Origin: Xenophilus arseniciresistens
Lineage (GTDB): Bacteria > Pseudomonadota > Gammaproteobacteria > Burkholderiales > Burkholderiaceae_C
DNA length: 64,000 nt
Direction: 5' to 3'
NCBI RefSeq assembly: GCF_028023875.1
Contig: NZ_JAQIPB010000001.1
Location: 682,001 to 746,000, forward strand
Below, piece after piece: positions 33,354 through 42,266 of this stretch (positions are counted from its first letter, which is position 1; every line of letters starts with the position of its first letter). A program made the translations under genes and the position numbers. The notes below the pieces were generated by a model. It was not told the DNA's origin, did no database searches, and saw only the letters and a program-made list of their open reading frames with translations.

Positions 33354-34458
33354 AGCGCCCGCACCCTGCGGCGCCGCCACACGCCGCCACCTGCTGCAGC
33401 GCGCCGCGCTGCTGGCCGCGCTGATGGCGGCCTGGCCCGGCCGCGCCAGGGCGCGCGCGCTGCGGGCCGACGAACAGGTGCTCTTCGTGCCTGCCATCGC
33501 GCGCTGGCTTGATGCCCAGCGCGTGGAGGTGGACATCCATGCCTGGGTCTATGAACGCGAGCGCCGCCGCGGCGTGCAGGCGCTGTTCGCGCGCTACCTG
33601 GGGCTGGACCGCGCCACCTTGCCCGCCGAAGACCGCGCCCGCTTCGATGCGCGCTGCGCCCTCTTTCTGACCGATTCGGAACGCGCCAAGGTGGTGGACC
33701 TCGTGTTCGACGCACCGTTGCAGAGCCAGCCACATGCCCTGCCGCCCACCGACGCGGCCGGCCGCAGCCAGGCGCGCATCGTGCTCGACGCCCGGGCGCT
33801 GCCGCCCGACGCGCGCACCGTGGGCTTTCGCGCCCAACTGACCGAAGGCGATGCGCGCCAGTTCCTGGGCCATGCGCTGCTGGTGCCCGAGGACGGGCTC
33901 TCGGTGGTCTCGGACATCGACGACACGGTCAAGATCACGCAGGTGAACGACCGGCGCGAGATGCTGCTCAACACCTTTGTGCGCCCCTTCCAGGCCGCGC
34001 CGGGCCTGTCCGCGCACTTTCGCCGGCTGGCGAAAGCCGAAGGCACGCGCTTTCACTACCTCTCGGCCAGCCCCTTCCAGCTGGCCCCGGCGCTGGAAGA
34101 CTTTCTGCAGACCGAAGCCTTCCCGGCCGGCAGCCTGCACCTGCGCGAAAGCACGCGCTGGAACACGCTGATCCCAGGCAGCGGCGATTCGCGTGCGCAC
34201 AAGCTCGGCGTGATCGAGCGGCTGCTGGCCGACTTCCCGCGGCGCCGCTTCCTGCTGGTGGGCGATTCAGGCGAGGCCGACCCCGAGATCTACGCCCAGG
34301 TCGCGCGCCAACACCCGACGCGCATCGCGGCCATCGTGATCCGCGATGTGCAGGCCGAAGGGCGTGCTGCTGCGCGCTTTGTGCAGAACTTTGCGGGCTT
34401 GCCTGAGGGGCTGTGGCATCTGCTGCCGCCTGAAGGGGAGCCCTGGCCGCAGATTTAG
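33343..34458 (+). CDS. DUF2183 / App1-type phosphatase-domain protein
   Basis: 371 aa. A twin-arginine-like, hydrophobic N-terminus (RRHLLQRAALLAALMAAWPGRA) suggests export. The C-terminal DUF2183 domain has the HAD-type DxDxT motif in VVSDIDDTVK, then YLSASPFQL and LVGDSGEADPEIY, matching the catalytic domain of yeast phosphatidate phosphatase App1. Activity on lipid phosphates is plausible but not established for bacterial members. It overlaps folA by 11 bp. Confidence 0.88.
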   Translation: MEREAPAPCGAATRRHLLQRAALLAALMAAWPGRARARALRADEQVLFVPAIARWLDAQRVEVDIHAWVYERERRRGVQALFARYLGLDRATLPAEDRARFDARCALFLTDSERAKVVDLVFDAPLQSQPHALPPTDAAGRSQARIVLDARALPPDARTVGFRAQLTEGDARQFLGHALLVPEDGLSVVSDIDDTVKITQVNDRREMLLNTFVRPFQAAPGLSAHFRRLAKAEGTRFHYLSASPFQLAPALEDFLQTEAFPAGSLHLRESTRWNTLIPGSGDSRAHKLGVIERLLADFPRRRFLLVGDSGEADPEIYAQVARQHPTRIAAIVIRDVQAEGRAAARFVQNFAGLPEGLWHLLPPEGEPWPQI

Positions 34459-34467
34459 AGCCGCCCG

Positions 34468-34481
34468 TGGCCCATGGGCCA
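34468..34481. repeat. 14-bp perfect palindrome downstream of DUF2183 gene
   Basis: TGGCCCATGGGCCA lies just after the DUF2183 stop. It may be a weak terminator-like hairpin, but no T-run follows. It also marks the left boundary of the less GC-rich patch. Confidence 0.3.
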
Positions 34482-34601
34482 ATTGGCGTAGCGGCGTGAA
34501 CCCGGCGGATGGGTGAATGTCTTTATCGTCGAAGCGGCGGCTGTGCGGCAGCATTCGGCCCCAAGAGCGGACGTTCTTGGGTCCATCGGCATGAGGTGTC
34601 A

Positions 34602-34946
34602 ATGAGCAGTGATTTGCTAGACGAACTGAAGATGCACCAGCGCCGCCTGAGTTGTGCGCTATTAGAGCGCCACCCAGAGGTTCGCGGCAATGAACGGCTT
34701 GTAGGTATTCGCGTTTTTGGTGAACTGGTCGTAGATGACGAACGGTGGGTGGTGTCCCAGCACGGCACGGGTGCAATGTTTACTCGGCAGAACCCGACCC
34801 CGCAGCTAGTTGTCGACATGCACACCGATCTGAGCAACCCCGATCTGATAGACCCTTGGCGGGTGCAGCAGTTTGCTGAATCGATGGCTCTGGTCTTGAG
34901 CTACGCTGAGGCTGAAAAATTGTTGGATCAGCGAAGCAAGGCGTGA
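34602..34946 (+). CDS. Hypothetical protein in lower-GC patch
   Basis: 114 aa, not recognised. It has no signal peptide or membrane segment. The sequence is a mixed alpha/beta protein with a helical N-terminus (LLDELKMHQRRLSCALLERHPEV), a central beta-like stretch (LVGIRVFGELVVDDERWVVSQHG) and an acidic helical C-terminus (AESMALVLSYAEAEKLLDQ). The start at 34602 follows GAGGTG at good spacing. Codon use is visibly less GC-rich than in thyA-folA. It could be an accessory or mobile gene. No function is proposed. Confidence 0.6.
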   Translation: MSSDLLDELKMHQRRLSCALLERHPEVRGNERLVGIRVFGELVVDDERWVVSQHGTGAMFTRQNPTPQLVVDMHTDLSNPDLIDPWRVQQFAESMALVLSYAEAEKLLDQRSKA

Positions 34947-35238
34947 ATCGCGCTGGTGCTTTGCGCGCATCCCGCGCGTGCTCGCTACGGCAGAATCCGG
35001 CCGAGCCTGTATGGAAACGCACTCGGCACCTGGGCATGCCGAATTCGACCTCTCCACAGCGTACAGCAAAGACAGGACGCGGCCATCAAGCCAGCGCCGC
35101 CGCAACGGGCAGACTGATCTGCGCGAAGAGAGTGCGACTCCCAGGCCTCATGCCCCAGCCAATTGCATCGCCTTCATCTCCTGGCACGCTTGTTTACTGA
35201 AAACTGCGGGTGTTGCAGTTCGGATTTTTAACCCGCCC
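34947..35238. other. 292-bp gap with no supported gene
   Basis: Between the 114-aa ORF and the convergent membrane protein. Base composition is mixed and lower in GC than flanking operons. I see no RNA gene, repeat or ORF worth calling. Confidence 0.4.
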
Positions 35239-36309
35239 TTATGTATCAGGAGCCCCTACCTTCGTGCGAGCTCCCAACCCTTCGAGCACCGAATCGACCT
35301 GGGCGAATATTGCGCACCGGACTTCACGGGCTTCCGCGAGCATTTGTTCCTCGTCCGCATCGAAGCCTAGCTCCACACGGAGTCGAGCCAGCACCCGTAC
35401 TTGCTGATCACCAATCTCGTTGATATGCGGTCTGAGGAAGGCTACAAAATTCCGGCGAGCCTCAGCCGAACTCCCGAAACGGTCTGCGGAGACATTCAAC
35501 GCCTCGATATGAGCTGCTCTGCAACGCCCAATCTCTTGGCCCAGTTGCATCCAGCGAGAGGAGGCGTTGTCAGCATCAACGCCTTGTTGTTCCTCCTCCA
35601 ACGCCTGGACTTTCTGGCCGAGCCGAGCGGCGCGGACCTCTGCAAGCTTGGCCTCGGCATGTATGCGAGAGGCCGATACGCCGGCGGGCGTTGCGAGTAA
35701 GGCTAGCTTTCCGACCATCGTCTGCAGCCGCAGCGCTTCATAGGCAACGTCTGGTTCGGAGACCATCAAGACCTTCGCGTTTGCGCTGACATATCCCGCC
35801 AAACCTTCAAGTGCCTTGGGATCTTCGTAGTCGAGATTGAACATCGACCCGAGAAATGTGTTGGCGCGGACCATCTCTTCAGCCGCCTCTAGGTAGACCT
35901 CCCGGCGCATGTTCAGTTGGCGTGCAATCTGAGCTTCATTGGCCGCATGATCCAGTTGCATGGCGAGGCGATCCGCATCGTGGAGCAGTTGCTTGTCCGA
36001 CTTGTCCGCCTCCGCGGCAAGTTGAGCCGTTGCGCGACGGTCGTGGCTGTTGTTCGTCAAAAACACGCCGGTTAGCGTGATCGGAGCGACTATCAATGCC
36101 GCCCAGAAAGTGCCATGAACTTGCTGAATCAGATCCCAGTCGATTCTGTTGAAACAGAATCCGATGGTTACCAGTGAGGCCACCACCGCCGATACAAGAC
36201 ATAGCAGGATGGTTCGCGGAGCCGCCCCGTCCCGGACGGCCGATGGTGCTGGGCCTTGCGTTTCAATCCTTAGCTGCAGTCGAGACGATTTGCTCTCGAG
36301 TTCGCCCAT
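35239..36309 (-). CDS. Membrane-anchored coiled-coil protein, unrecognised
   Basis: 356 aa. Two adjacent transmembrane helices near the N-terminus (ILLCLVSAVVASLVTIGFCF; TFWAALIVAPITLTGVFLT, about residues 32-75) are followed by a long hydrophilic, mostly helical region. It has heptad-like stretches (ADKSDKQLLHDADRLAMQLDHAANEAQIARQ; EAKLAEVRAARLGQKVQALEEEQQ). Both termini are probably cytoplasmic. The start at 36309 is favoured because GGAGG lies seven nt upstream. I do not recognise the family. Codon use is less GC-rich than the surroundings, consistent with acquisition by transfer. Confidence 0.7.
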   Translation of the reverse strand: MGELESKSSRLQLRIETQGPAPSAVRDGAAPRTILLCLVSAVVASLVTIGFCFNRIDWDLIQQVHGTFWAALIVAPITLTGVFLTNNSHDRRATAQLAAEADKSDKQLLHDADRLAMQLDHAANEAQIARQLNMRREVYLEAAEEMVRANTFLGSMFNLDYEDPKALEGLAGYVSANAKVLMVSEPDVAYEALRLQTMVGKLALLATPAGVSASRIHAEAKLAEVRAARLGQKVQALEEEQQGVDADNASSRWMQLGQEIGRCRAAHIEALNVSADRFGSSAEARRNFVAFLRPHINEIGDQQVRVLARLRVELGFDADEEQMLAEAREVRCAIFAQVDSVLEGLGARTKVGAPDT

Positions 36310-36549
36310 GCGCATACCTCCGGATCGTTTGATTGCTGGCAGGATACCTTTGCGAGGAATAGGGCAAGTGGGCCGCTCGAGCGTTGATCTTGCACCTTGC
36401 CCTGGGTCTGTCGCGCATGTCAGCTCGCTCCAAAAGCGAGAACTCAACGTGAGTTTGCAGACCGTTGGCTTTCAAGAGTGTGGCAAACACGTTTCCCAGC
36501 GCTCAATGCTCAACACGCAGCGTGCAACGGCCCTGGCACAACACGCCCC

Positions 36550-37452
36550 TCAATCCCTCCGCTGCCCCACCACCTCCCGCAACAACCCCAGCGCCGCCTG
36601 CTGCGTGCGCGTGGCGGGGCGCTGCGAGCTGGTGGCGAGCCAGGCGCGCACGTGCAGGCCGGGCTCGCCGATGGCGCGCACCGAGAAGGCTGAAGGGCGC
36701 ACCGCGCTGCTCACGGCATGGCGCGTGAGCACGGCGCTGCCCAGCCCTTCGGCCACCAGTTCCAGGATGGCGGGCACGCCGTCGATCTCCAGTGCCACCT
36801 GCGGCCGCAGGCCCAGCGCGGCCAGTTCGGCTTCCACCTGCATGCGGATGGCGTTGGGCCGGCTGGGGATGATCAGCGGCAGCGCAGCCAGCGCGGCCAG
36901 CGGCAGGGGCAGCGGCGGGTCTTCCTGCAGGCCGGGCGGGCGCGCCTGCACCAGCACCAGTTCTTCCTCCATCAGCGGCTCGATGTCCAGGCCCGCGACG
37001 GGCCGCACGTTGTAGAGCACGGCAATGTCCAGCCGGCCCGCGCCCAGGGCCTCCTGCATGGCCAGCGACAGGCCCTCGCTGATGGACAGCTGCGCGTGCG
37101 GCATCTGCTGGCGAAAGGCGCGCATCAGCGGCACCGCGAAGGCGCGCGCCACGCTGGGCGGCAGGCCCAGGGCCACGCGGCCGGCCAGGCCGTCGCGCGC
37201 GCCTGCCAGCTCTTCCTGCGCGCGCGCCACCTGGTGCAGGATGCCGCGGCCATGCTGCAGCAGCAACGCGCCCGCGTCGGTCAAGGTCACGCCGCGGCCG
37301 TTGCGCACCAACAGGTTCTGGCGCAGTTCCACTTCCAGCAGGCGCACCTGGCGCGACAGCGCGGGCTGGGCCACGTCCAGCGCCTGCGAGGCGCGCGTGA
37401 AGCTGCCCAGCTCGGCCACGCGGACGAAGTATTCGAGCTGCTTCAGGTCCAA
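36550..37452 (-). CDS. LysR-family regulator of the protocatechuate cluster
   Basis: 300 aa from a TTG start that gives the standard N-terminus MDLKQLEYFVRVAELGSF. An ATG at 37494 would add 14 residues. The HTH is followed by a two-lobed effector domain. It is divergent from the cluster beginning at 37693 and is in the position of PmdR/LigR-type activators of 4,5-cleavage genes. Regulation of the cluster is an inference from position, and the effector would be a pathway intermediate. Confidence 0.85.
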   Translation of the reverse strand: MDLKQLEYFVRVAELGSFTRASQALDVAQPALSRQVRLLEVELRQNLLVRNGRGVTLTDAGALLLQHGRGILHQVARAQEELAGARDGLAGRVALGLPPSVARAFAVPLMRAFRQQMPHAQLSISEGLSLAMQEALGAGRLDIAVLYNVRPVAGLDIEPLMEEELVLVQARPPGLQEDPPLPLPLAALAALPLIIPSRPNAIRMQVEAELAALGLRPQVALEIDGVPAILELVAEGLGSAVLTRHAVSSAVRPSAFSVRAIGEPGLHVRAWLATSSQRPATRTQQAALGLLREVVGQRRD

Positions 37453-37486
37453 GACGGCACCGCGAGACTGTTCATAAAGCTGCAAC

Positions 37487-37502
37487 CATACCATCAGCTA
37501 TG
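37487..37502. promoter_or_regulatory. Candidate LysR site CATA-N8-TATG
   Basis: The inverted repeat CATA-CCATCAGC-TATG lies in the divergent region between the LysR gene and the protocatechuate cluster and has LysR-like spacing. It is short, so this is tentative. Confidence 0.35.
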
Positions 37503-37692
37503 CCGTTTTGATCTAACTGCTAGCCGGTGGGCCCGCTGGGCGCCGGGGCCTGGGCTGCGCAGAATGCGCGGCAGGAAATCGCTTTTGCGAGCCGCGCGCC
37601 AGGCAGCTGTTGCCACCGCCCAGGCACTCGAAAAAAGGCGTTCCTGGACCAGCGCCCGGCAGCGGCCCGGGCGCCTTCTGGAGACAAGGCGC

Positions 37693-38385
37693 ATGACCAC
37701 CCCCCTTCAAGGCATTTCGTCCATGGCCACGCGCCAGGTGCTGGCCGAGCTTGCCACGGCCTGGCAGGCGGCCGGCGGCGAGCCCGTACACATCGAATCG
37801 GTGGGCGGCGTGGACGCCGCCAGGCGCGTGCAGGCCGGCGAAGAAAGTTTTGACGTGGTCTTTCTGGCTGCGGACGCCATTGCAAAGCTCGAAGCCGCAG
37901 GCCGTGTGCTGCCCGGCAGCAAGGTGGATCTGGTGCTGTCGAGCACGGCCGTGGCCGTGCGTGCGGGCAGCCCCCAACCCGACATCGGCAGCGAAGAAGC
38001 CGTGCGCGCCGCCGTGCTGGCCGCGCCCACCGTGGGCTATTCCACCGGCCCCAGCGGCGTGGCGCTGCAAAAGCTGTTCGAGCGCTGGGGCATCGCCGAC
38101 GAGGTGAAGGCCCGCACCGTGCAGGCGCCGCCCGGCGTGCCCGTGGGTTCGCTGGTGGCCCGCGGCGAGGTGGCGCTGGGCTTTCAGCAACTGAGCGAGC
38201 TGATCCACGTCGAGGGCATCGCCATCGTCGGCGCGCTGCCGCCGGCCATTGCCATCGACACCGTGTTTTCCGCCGGCGTGATTGCCGGCTCGGCGCAGGC
38301 CGATGCCGTGCGCCGCCTGCTGGCCTTCATGGCCGCGCCCGAGGCGGCCGAGGCCAAGCGCCGCCAGGGCATGGAACCCGTCTGA
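37693..38385 (+). CDS. ModA-like substrate-binding domain protein without signal peptide
   Basis: 230 aa. The fold is that of ABC-type molybdate/anion binding proteins (ModA): SMATRQVLAELATAWQAAGGEPVHIE, SFDVVFLAADAIAKLEAAGRV, VGYSTGPSGVALQKLFERWGI and LGFQQLSELIHVEGI. Unlike periplasmic ModA there is no N-terminal signal peptide, and the ATG at 37693 has a GGAGA site eight nt upstream, so the protein is probably cytoplasmic. It is the first gene after the divergent LysR regulator and precedes ligJ. Possible roles are intracellular ligand sensing or an enzyme evolved from a binding protein. Confidence 0.78.
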   Translation: MTTPLQGISSMATRQVLAELATAWQAAGGEPVHIESVGGVDAARRVQAGEESFDVVFLAADAIAKLEAAGRVLPGSKVDLVLSSTAVAVRAGSPQPDIGSEEAVRAAVLAAPTVGYSTGPSGVALQKLFERWGIADEVKARTVQAPPGVPVGSLVARGEVALGFQQLSELIHVEGIAIVGALPPAIAIDTVFSAGVIAGSAQADAVRRLLAFMAAPEAAEAKRRQGMEPV

Positions 38386-38438
38386 AGCCGGCGCGCGCAT
38401 CGCCGGCAACGCCCCCACAACCCCGAGGAGCATTTCCC

Positions 38439-39473
38439 ATGAGTCTGATCATCGACTGCCACGGCCACTACACCACCGCCCCGAAGGCGCTGGAGGCCTG
38501 GCGCAACCAGCAGATCGCCGGCATCCAGGACCCGGCCGTCATGCCCAAAGTGGCCGATCTGAAGATCAGCGACGACGAGCTGCGCGAGTCCATCGAGAGC
38601 AACCAGCTTCGCCTGATGAAGGAACGCGGCAGCGACATCACGCTGTTCAGCCCGCGCGCCAGCTTCATGGCGCACCACATCGGCGACTTCAACGTCTCCA
38701 GCACCTGGGCCGCCATCTGCAACGAGCTGTGCTTCCGCGTGAGCCAGCTCTTTCCCGAAAACTTCGTGCCCGTGGCCATGCTGCCGCAGTCGCCCGGCGT
38801 GGATCCCGCCACCTGCATTCCCGAGCTGGAGAAGTGCGTCAGGGAGTACGGCGCCGTGGGCATCAACCTGAACCCCGACCCTTCGGGCGGCCACTGGACC
38901 AGCCCGCCGCTGACCGACAGGCACTGGTACCCCATCTACGAAAAGATGGTGGAGTACGACCTGCCGGCCATGATCCATGTGAGCACGAGCTGCAACGCCT
39001 GCTTCCACACCACGGGCGCGCACTACCTGAACGCCGACACCACGGCCTTCATGCAACTGATCCAGGGCGATCTGTTCAAGGACTTCCCCGAGCTGAAGTT
39101 CCTGATCCCGCACGGCGGCGGCGCGGTGCCCTACCACTGGGGGCGCTTCCGCGGCCTGGCGCAGGAGATGAAGAAGCCGCTGCTGGACACGCACCTGATG
39201 AACAACGTGTTCTTCGACACCTGCGTGTATCACCAGCCGGGCATCGACCTGCTCAACACCGTGATCCCGGTCAAGAACGTGCTGTTCGCCAGCGAGATGA
39301 TCGGCGCGGTGCGCGGCATCGACCCGACCACCGGCAACTACTACGACGACACCAAGCGCTACATCGAAGCCTCGAAGATCCTGAGCGCCGAAGACAAGCA
39401 CCAGATCTACGAAGCCAACGTGCGCCGCGTGTTCCCGCGCCTGGATGCACGCCTGAAGGGCCAGGGCCGCTGA
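38439..39473 (+). CDS. ligJ: 4-oxalomesaconate hydratase
   Basis: 344 aa (PmdE in Comamonas). It is an amidohydrolase-superfamily enzyme that hydrates 4-oxalomesaconate to 4-carboxy-4-hydroxy-2-oxoadipate. The metal motif IDCHGHYTT is at the N-terminus, and ISDDELRESIESNQLRLMKE, DFNVSSTWAAICNELC and PHGGGAVPYHWGRFRG are highly characteristic of LigJ. It is followed by ligK, the next step in the pathway, 57 nt later. Confidence 0.93.
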   Translation: MSLIIDCHGHYTTAPKALEAWRNQQIAGIQDPAVMPKVADLKISDDELRESIESNQLRLMKERGSDITLFSPRASFMAHHIGDFNVSSTWAAICNELCFRVSQLFPENFVPVAMLPQSPGVDPATCIPELEKCVREYGAVGINLNPDPSGGHWTSPPLTDRHWYPIYEKMVEYDLPAMIHVSTSCNACFHTTGAHYLNADTTAFMQLIQGDLFKDFPELKFLIPHGGGAVPYHWGRFRGLAQEMKKPLLDTHLMNNVFFDTCVYHQPGIDLLNTVIPVKNVLFASEMIGAVRGIDPTTGNYYDDTKRYIEASKILSAEDKHQIYEANVRRVFPRLDARLKGQGR

Positions 39474-39530
39474 GCGCTTCGCCCGCCCCTTTCACGCCTG
39501 CCGCAAAACTCTCAACGGAGCACCCTCTTC

Positions 39531-40214
39531 ATGTACGAACTTGGCGTCGTTTATAGAAACATCACCCGCGCAGACCGCGACACGGCCGACGGCCTGGCCG
39601 CGCTGGGCTCGGCCACGGTGCACGAGGCCATGGGCCGCGTGGGCCTGCTCAAGCCCTACATGCGCCCCATCTTCGCGGGCCAGCAGGTCAGCGGCACCGC
39701 CGTCACCGTGCTGCTGCAGCCCGGCGACAACTGGATGATGCATGTGGCAGCCGAGCAGATCCAGCCCGGCGACATCGTGGTCGCGGCCGTCACGGCCGAA
39801 TGCACCGACGGCTATTTCGGCGACCTGCTGGCCACCAGCTTCCAGGCCCGCGGCGCGCGCGCACTGGTCATCGACGCGGGCGTGCGCGACGTCAAGACCT
39901 TGCAGGAGATGAACTTCCCGGTGTGGAGCAAGGCCATCTCGAGCAAGGGCACGATCAAGGCCACACTGGGCTCGGTGAACATTCCCATCGTCTGCGCCGG
40001 CATGCTGGTCACGCCGGGCGACGTGATCGTGGCCGACGACGACGGCGTGGTCTGCGTGCCGCGCGAGAAGGCCGCCGCCACGCTGGAGGCCGCACGCAAG
40101 CGCGAGTCCTTCGAAGGCGAGAAGCGCGCCAAGCTCGCCAGCGGCGTGCTCGGCCTGGACATGTACAAGATGCGCGAGCCGCTGGCCGCGGCCGGGCTCA
40201 AGTACATCGACTGA
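39531..40214 (+). CDS. ligK: 4-carboxy-4-hydroxy-2-oxoadipate aldolase
   Basis: 227 aa (PmdF). This RraA-fold class II aldolase cleaves CHA to pyruvate and oxaloacetate and also decarboxylates oxaloacetate. Metal/substrate residues are in [12 protein letters not shown]. The N-terminus [13 protein letters not shown] and C-terminal [19 protein letters not shown] are typical. It completes the 4,5-cleavage pathway and is followed by a Bug gene 65 nt downstream. Confidence 0.93.
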   Translation: MYELGVVYRNITRADRDTADGLAALGSATVHEAMGRVGLLKPYMRPIFAGQQVSGTAVTVLLQPGDNWMMHVAAEQIQPGDIVVAAVTAECTDGYFGDLLATSFQARGARALVIDAGVRDVKTLQEMNFPVWSKAISSKGTIKATLGSVNIPIVCAGMLVTPGDVIVADDDGVVCVPREKAAATLEAARKRESFEGEKRAKLASGVLGLDMYKMREPLAAAGLKYID

Positions 40215-40279
40215 CACCTGCTGGATCGACCGACCGAGTTCCCTGTCCCACCACTCAACCAAGCAACGAGGAGACCGAG

Positions 40280-41281
40280 ATGCAACACAACAAGAGCACC
40301 CGCCGCACGCTGATGGGCCTGGCCGGCGCCGCGCTGGCCCTGTCGGCGCTGCCGATGGCTGCGAACGCGCAGGCCACCAGCTTCCCCAGCAAGCCCGTGC
40401 GCATCATCACGCCCTTCCCCGTGGGCGGTGCACCCGATGGCGCGGCGCGCGTGATCGCCGAGAAGCTCAGCCGCAGCTGGGGCCAGCCCGTCACCGTGGA
40501 CAACCGCCCCGGCGGCAATGGCTTCATCGCGATCGACGCGTGGAAGCGCGGCGCCAAGGACGGCACCGACATCCTGATCCTGGACAACGTGCACCTGGCC
40601 GCCTACCCGGCCCTGTTCAAGAAGCTGCCCTACGACCCGGTGAAGGACTTCGACACGCTGCTGCCGCTGTTCCGCACCTACTTCTTCTTCACGGTGGGCA
40701 CGAACAGCAAGTACAAGAGCGTGGGCGACATCATTGCCGACGCCAAGGCCAACCCGGGCAAGCTCAACTACGGCTCGTGGTCGGTGGGCAACCCCGTGCA
40801 CCTGGGCTCGGAGCTGTTCGAAAGCGTGACCGGCACGCAGATGGAGCATGTGATCTTCAAGGAGACCACGCAGCTCTACACCTCGGTCTCCACGGGCGAG
40901 CTGCAGTTCGCGCTGGGCAGCGCCGGCACCGCGGGCCCGATGTACCGCGCCAACCGCCTGCGCCTGCTGGCCGTGGCCGCGCCCAAGCGCTCGCCGCATT
41001 TCCCCGAAGTGCCCACGGTGGCTGAATCGGGCGGCCCTGCCAACTTCGAAGTGATCGGCTGGAACGCGCTGGCCGTGCCCCCGGGCCTGCCCGAAGCCGT
41101 GACGAACAAGATCCGCACCGACGTGCAGGCCGCCCTGGCCTCGCCCGAGATGCTGGAGAAGTACAAGGTCTTCGGCTATGAGCCCTTCCCGGCCACGCGC
41201 GCCGAGTTCAACACCTTCGTCAAGAGCGAGAGCCAGCGCTTTGGCGATGTGATTCGCAAAGCCAACATATCTCTGGACTGA
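40280..41281 (+). CDS. Bug/TctC-family binding protein in protocatechuate cluster
   Basis: 333 aa with a clear signal peptide ending ANAQA. Family blocks: FPSKPVRIITPFPVGGAPDGAAR, VTVDNRPGGNGFIA, SVSTGELQFALG and FPEVPTVAESG. It lies between ligK and ligI, so the ligand is probably protocatechuate or a related aromatic acid or pathway intermediate. The following ligI starts four nt after its stop. Companion TctA/TctB membrane proteins are not in the cluster. Confidence 0.92.
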   Translation: MQHNKSTRRTLMGLAGAALALSALPMAANAQATSFPSKPVRIITPFPVGGAPDGAARVIAEKLSRSWGQPVTVDNRPGGNGFIAIDAWKRGAKDGTDILILDNVHLAAYPALFKKLPYDPVKDFDTLLPLFRTYFFFTVGTNSKYKSVGDIIADAKANPGKLNYGSWSVGNPVHLGSELFESVTGTQMEHVIFKETTQLYTSVSTGELQFALGSAGTAGPMYRANRLRLLAVAAPKRSPHFPEVPTVAESGGPANFEVIGWNALAVPPGLPEAVTNKIRTDVQAALASPEMLEKYKVFGYEPFPATRAEFNTFVKSESQRFGDVIRKANISLD

Positions 41282-41285
41282 GCCC

Positions 41286-42212
41286 ATGAGCAACTTCACC
41301 AAGACCCCCGGCTGGCTGGACTGGTACGCCGGCCCGTCCAAACCCAGGTTCCAGCTGCCTGCCGGTGCCGTCGACGCGCATTGCCATGTGTTCGGCCCGG
41401 GCGATGAATTTCCCTTTGCGCCCGAGCGCAAGTACACGCCCTGCGATGCGAGCAAGGCCCAGCTCTTTGCGCTGCGCGACCACCTGGGTTTTGCGCGCAA
41501 CGTGATCGTGCAGGCCACCTGCCACGGCGCCGACAACCGCGCCATGGTCGACGCCTGCCAGGCCTCGGGCGGCAAGGCGCGCGGCGTGGCCACGGTCAAG
41601 CGCAGCATCTCTGATGAGCAACTGCAGGAACTGCACGACGCCGGCGTGCGCGGCGTGCGCTTCAACTTCGTCAAGCGCCTGGTGGACTTCACACCCAAGG
41701 ACGAGCTGATGGAAATCGCCGGCCGCATCGCCAAGCTGGGCTGGCATGTGGTCATCTACTTCGAGGCCGTGGACCTGCCCGAGCTGTGGGACTTCTTCAC
41801 CAGCCTGCCCACCACCGTGGTGGTGGATCACATGGGCCGCCCCGACGTGAGCAAGGGCGTGGACAGCGAGGAGTTCGCGCTGTTTTTGAAGTTCATGCGC
41901 GAACACAAGAACGTGTGGAGCAAGGTGAGCTGCCCCGAACGCCTGACCATCAGCGGCCCCAAGGCGCTCGATGGCGAACAGAACGCCTACCAGGACGTGG
42001 TGCCCTTTGCGCGCCGCGTGGTGGAAGAGTTCCCCGACCGCGTGCTGTGGGGCACCGACTGGCCGCACCCGAACCTGAAGGACCACATGCCCGACGACGG
42101 CCTGCTGGTGGACTTCATCCCGCACATCGCGCCCACGGCCGAGCTGCAGCGCAAGCTGCTGGTGGACAACCCCATGCGCCTGTACTGGCCTGAGGAAGCC
42201 GTTCAGCGTTGA
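41286..42212 (+). CDS. ligI: 2-pyrone-4,6-dicarboxylate lactonase
   Basis: 308 aa (PmdD). It hydrolyses PDC to 4-oxalomesaconate. Metal-independent amidohydrolase features are DAHCHVFGPGDEFPF, VIVQATCHGADNRAM, VRGVRFNFVKRLVD, VVDHMGRPDV and GTDWPHPN with the catalytic Asp. Its position between two Bug genes and upstream of ligAB fits the known Comamonas gene order, apart from the inserted Bug genes. Confidence 0.94.
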   Translation: MSNFTKTPGWLDWYAGPSKPRFQLPAGAVDAHCHVFGPGDEFPFAPERKYTPCDASKAQLFALRDHLGFARNVIVQATCHGADNRAMVDACQASGGKARGVATVKRSISDEQLQELHDAGVRGVRFNFVKRLVDFTPKDELMEIAGRIAKLGWHVVIYFEAVDLPELWDFFTSLPTTVVVDHMGRPDVSKGVDSEEFALFLKFMREHKNVWSKVSCPERLTISGPKALDGEQNAYQDVVPFARRVVEEFPDRVLWGTDWPHPNLKDHMPDDGLLVDFIPHIAPTAELQRKLLVDNPMRLYWPEEAVQR

Positions 42213-42266
42213 GCAATGGACGTTGAGCGTTGACAGACAGACAGCCCTGCTTTTGAGGACACCGGC

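Noticed and set aside
34947-35238. Short ORFs in the gap of the lower-GC patch
   Set aside because: None has a convincing ribosome site, family pattern or codon use.
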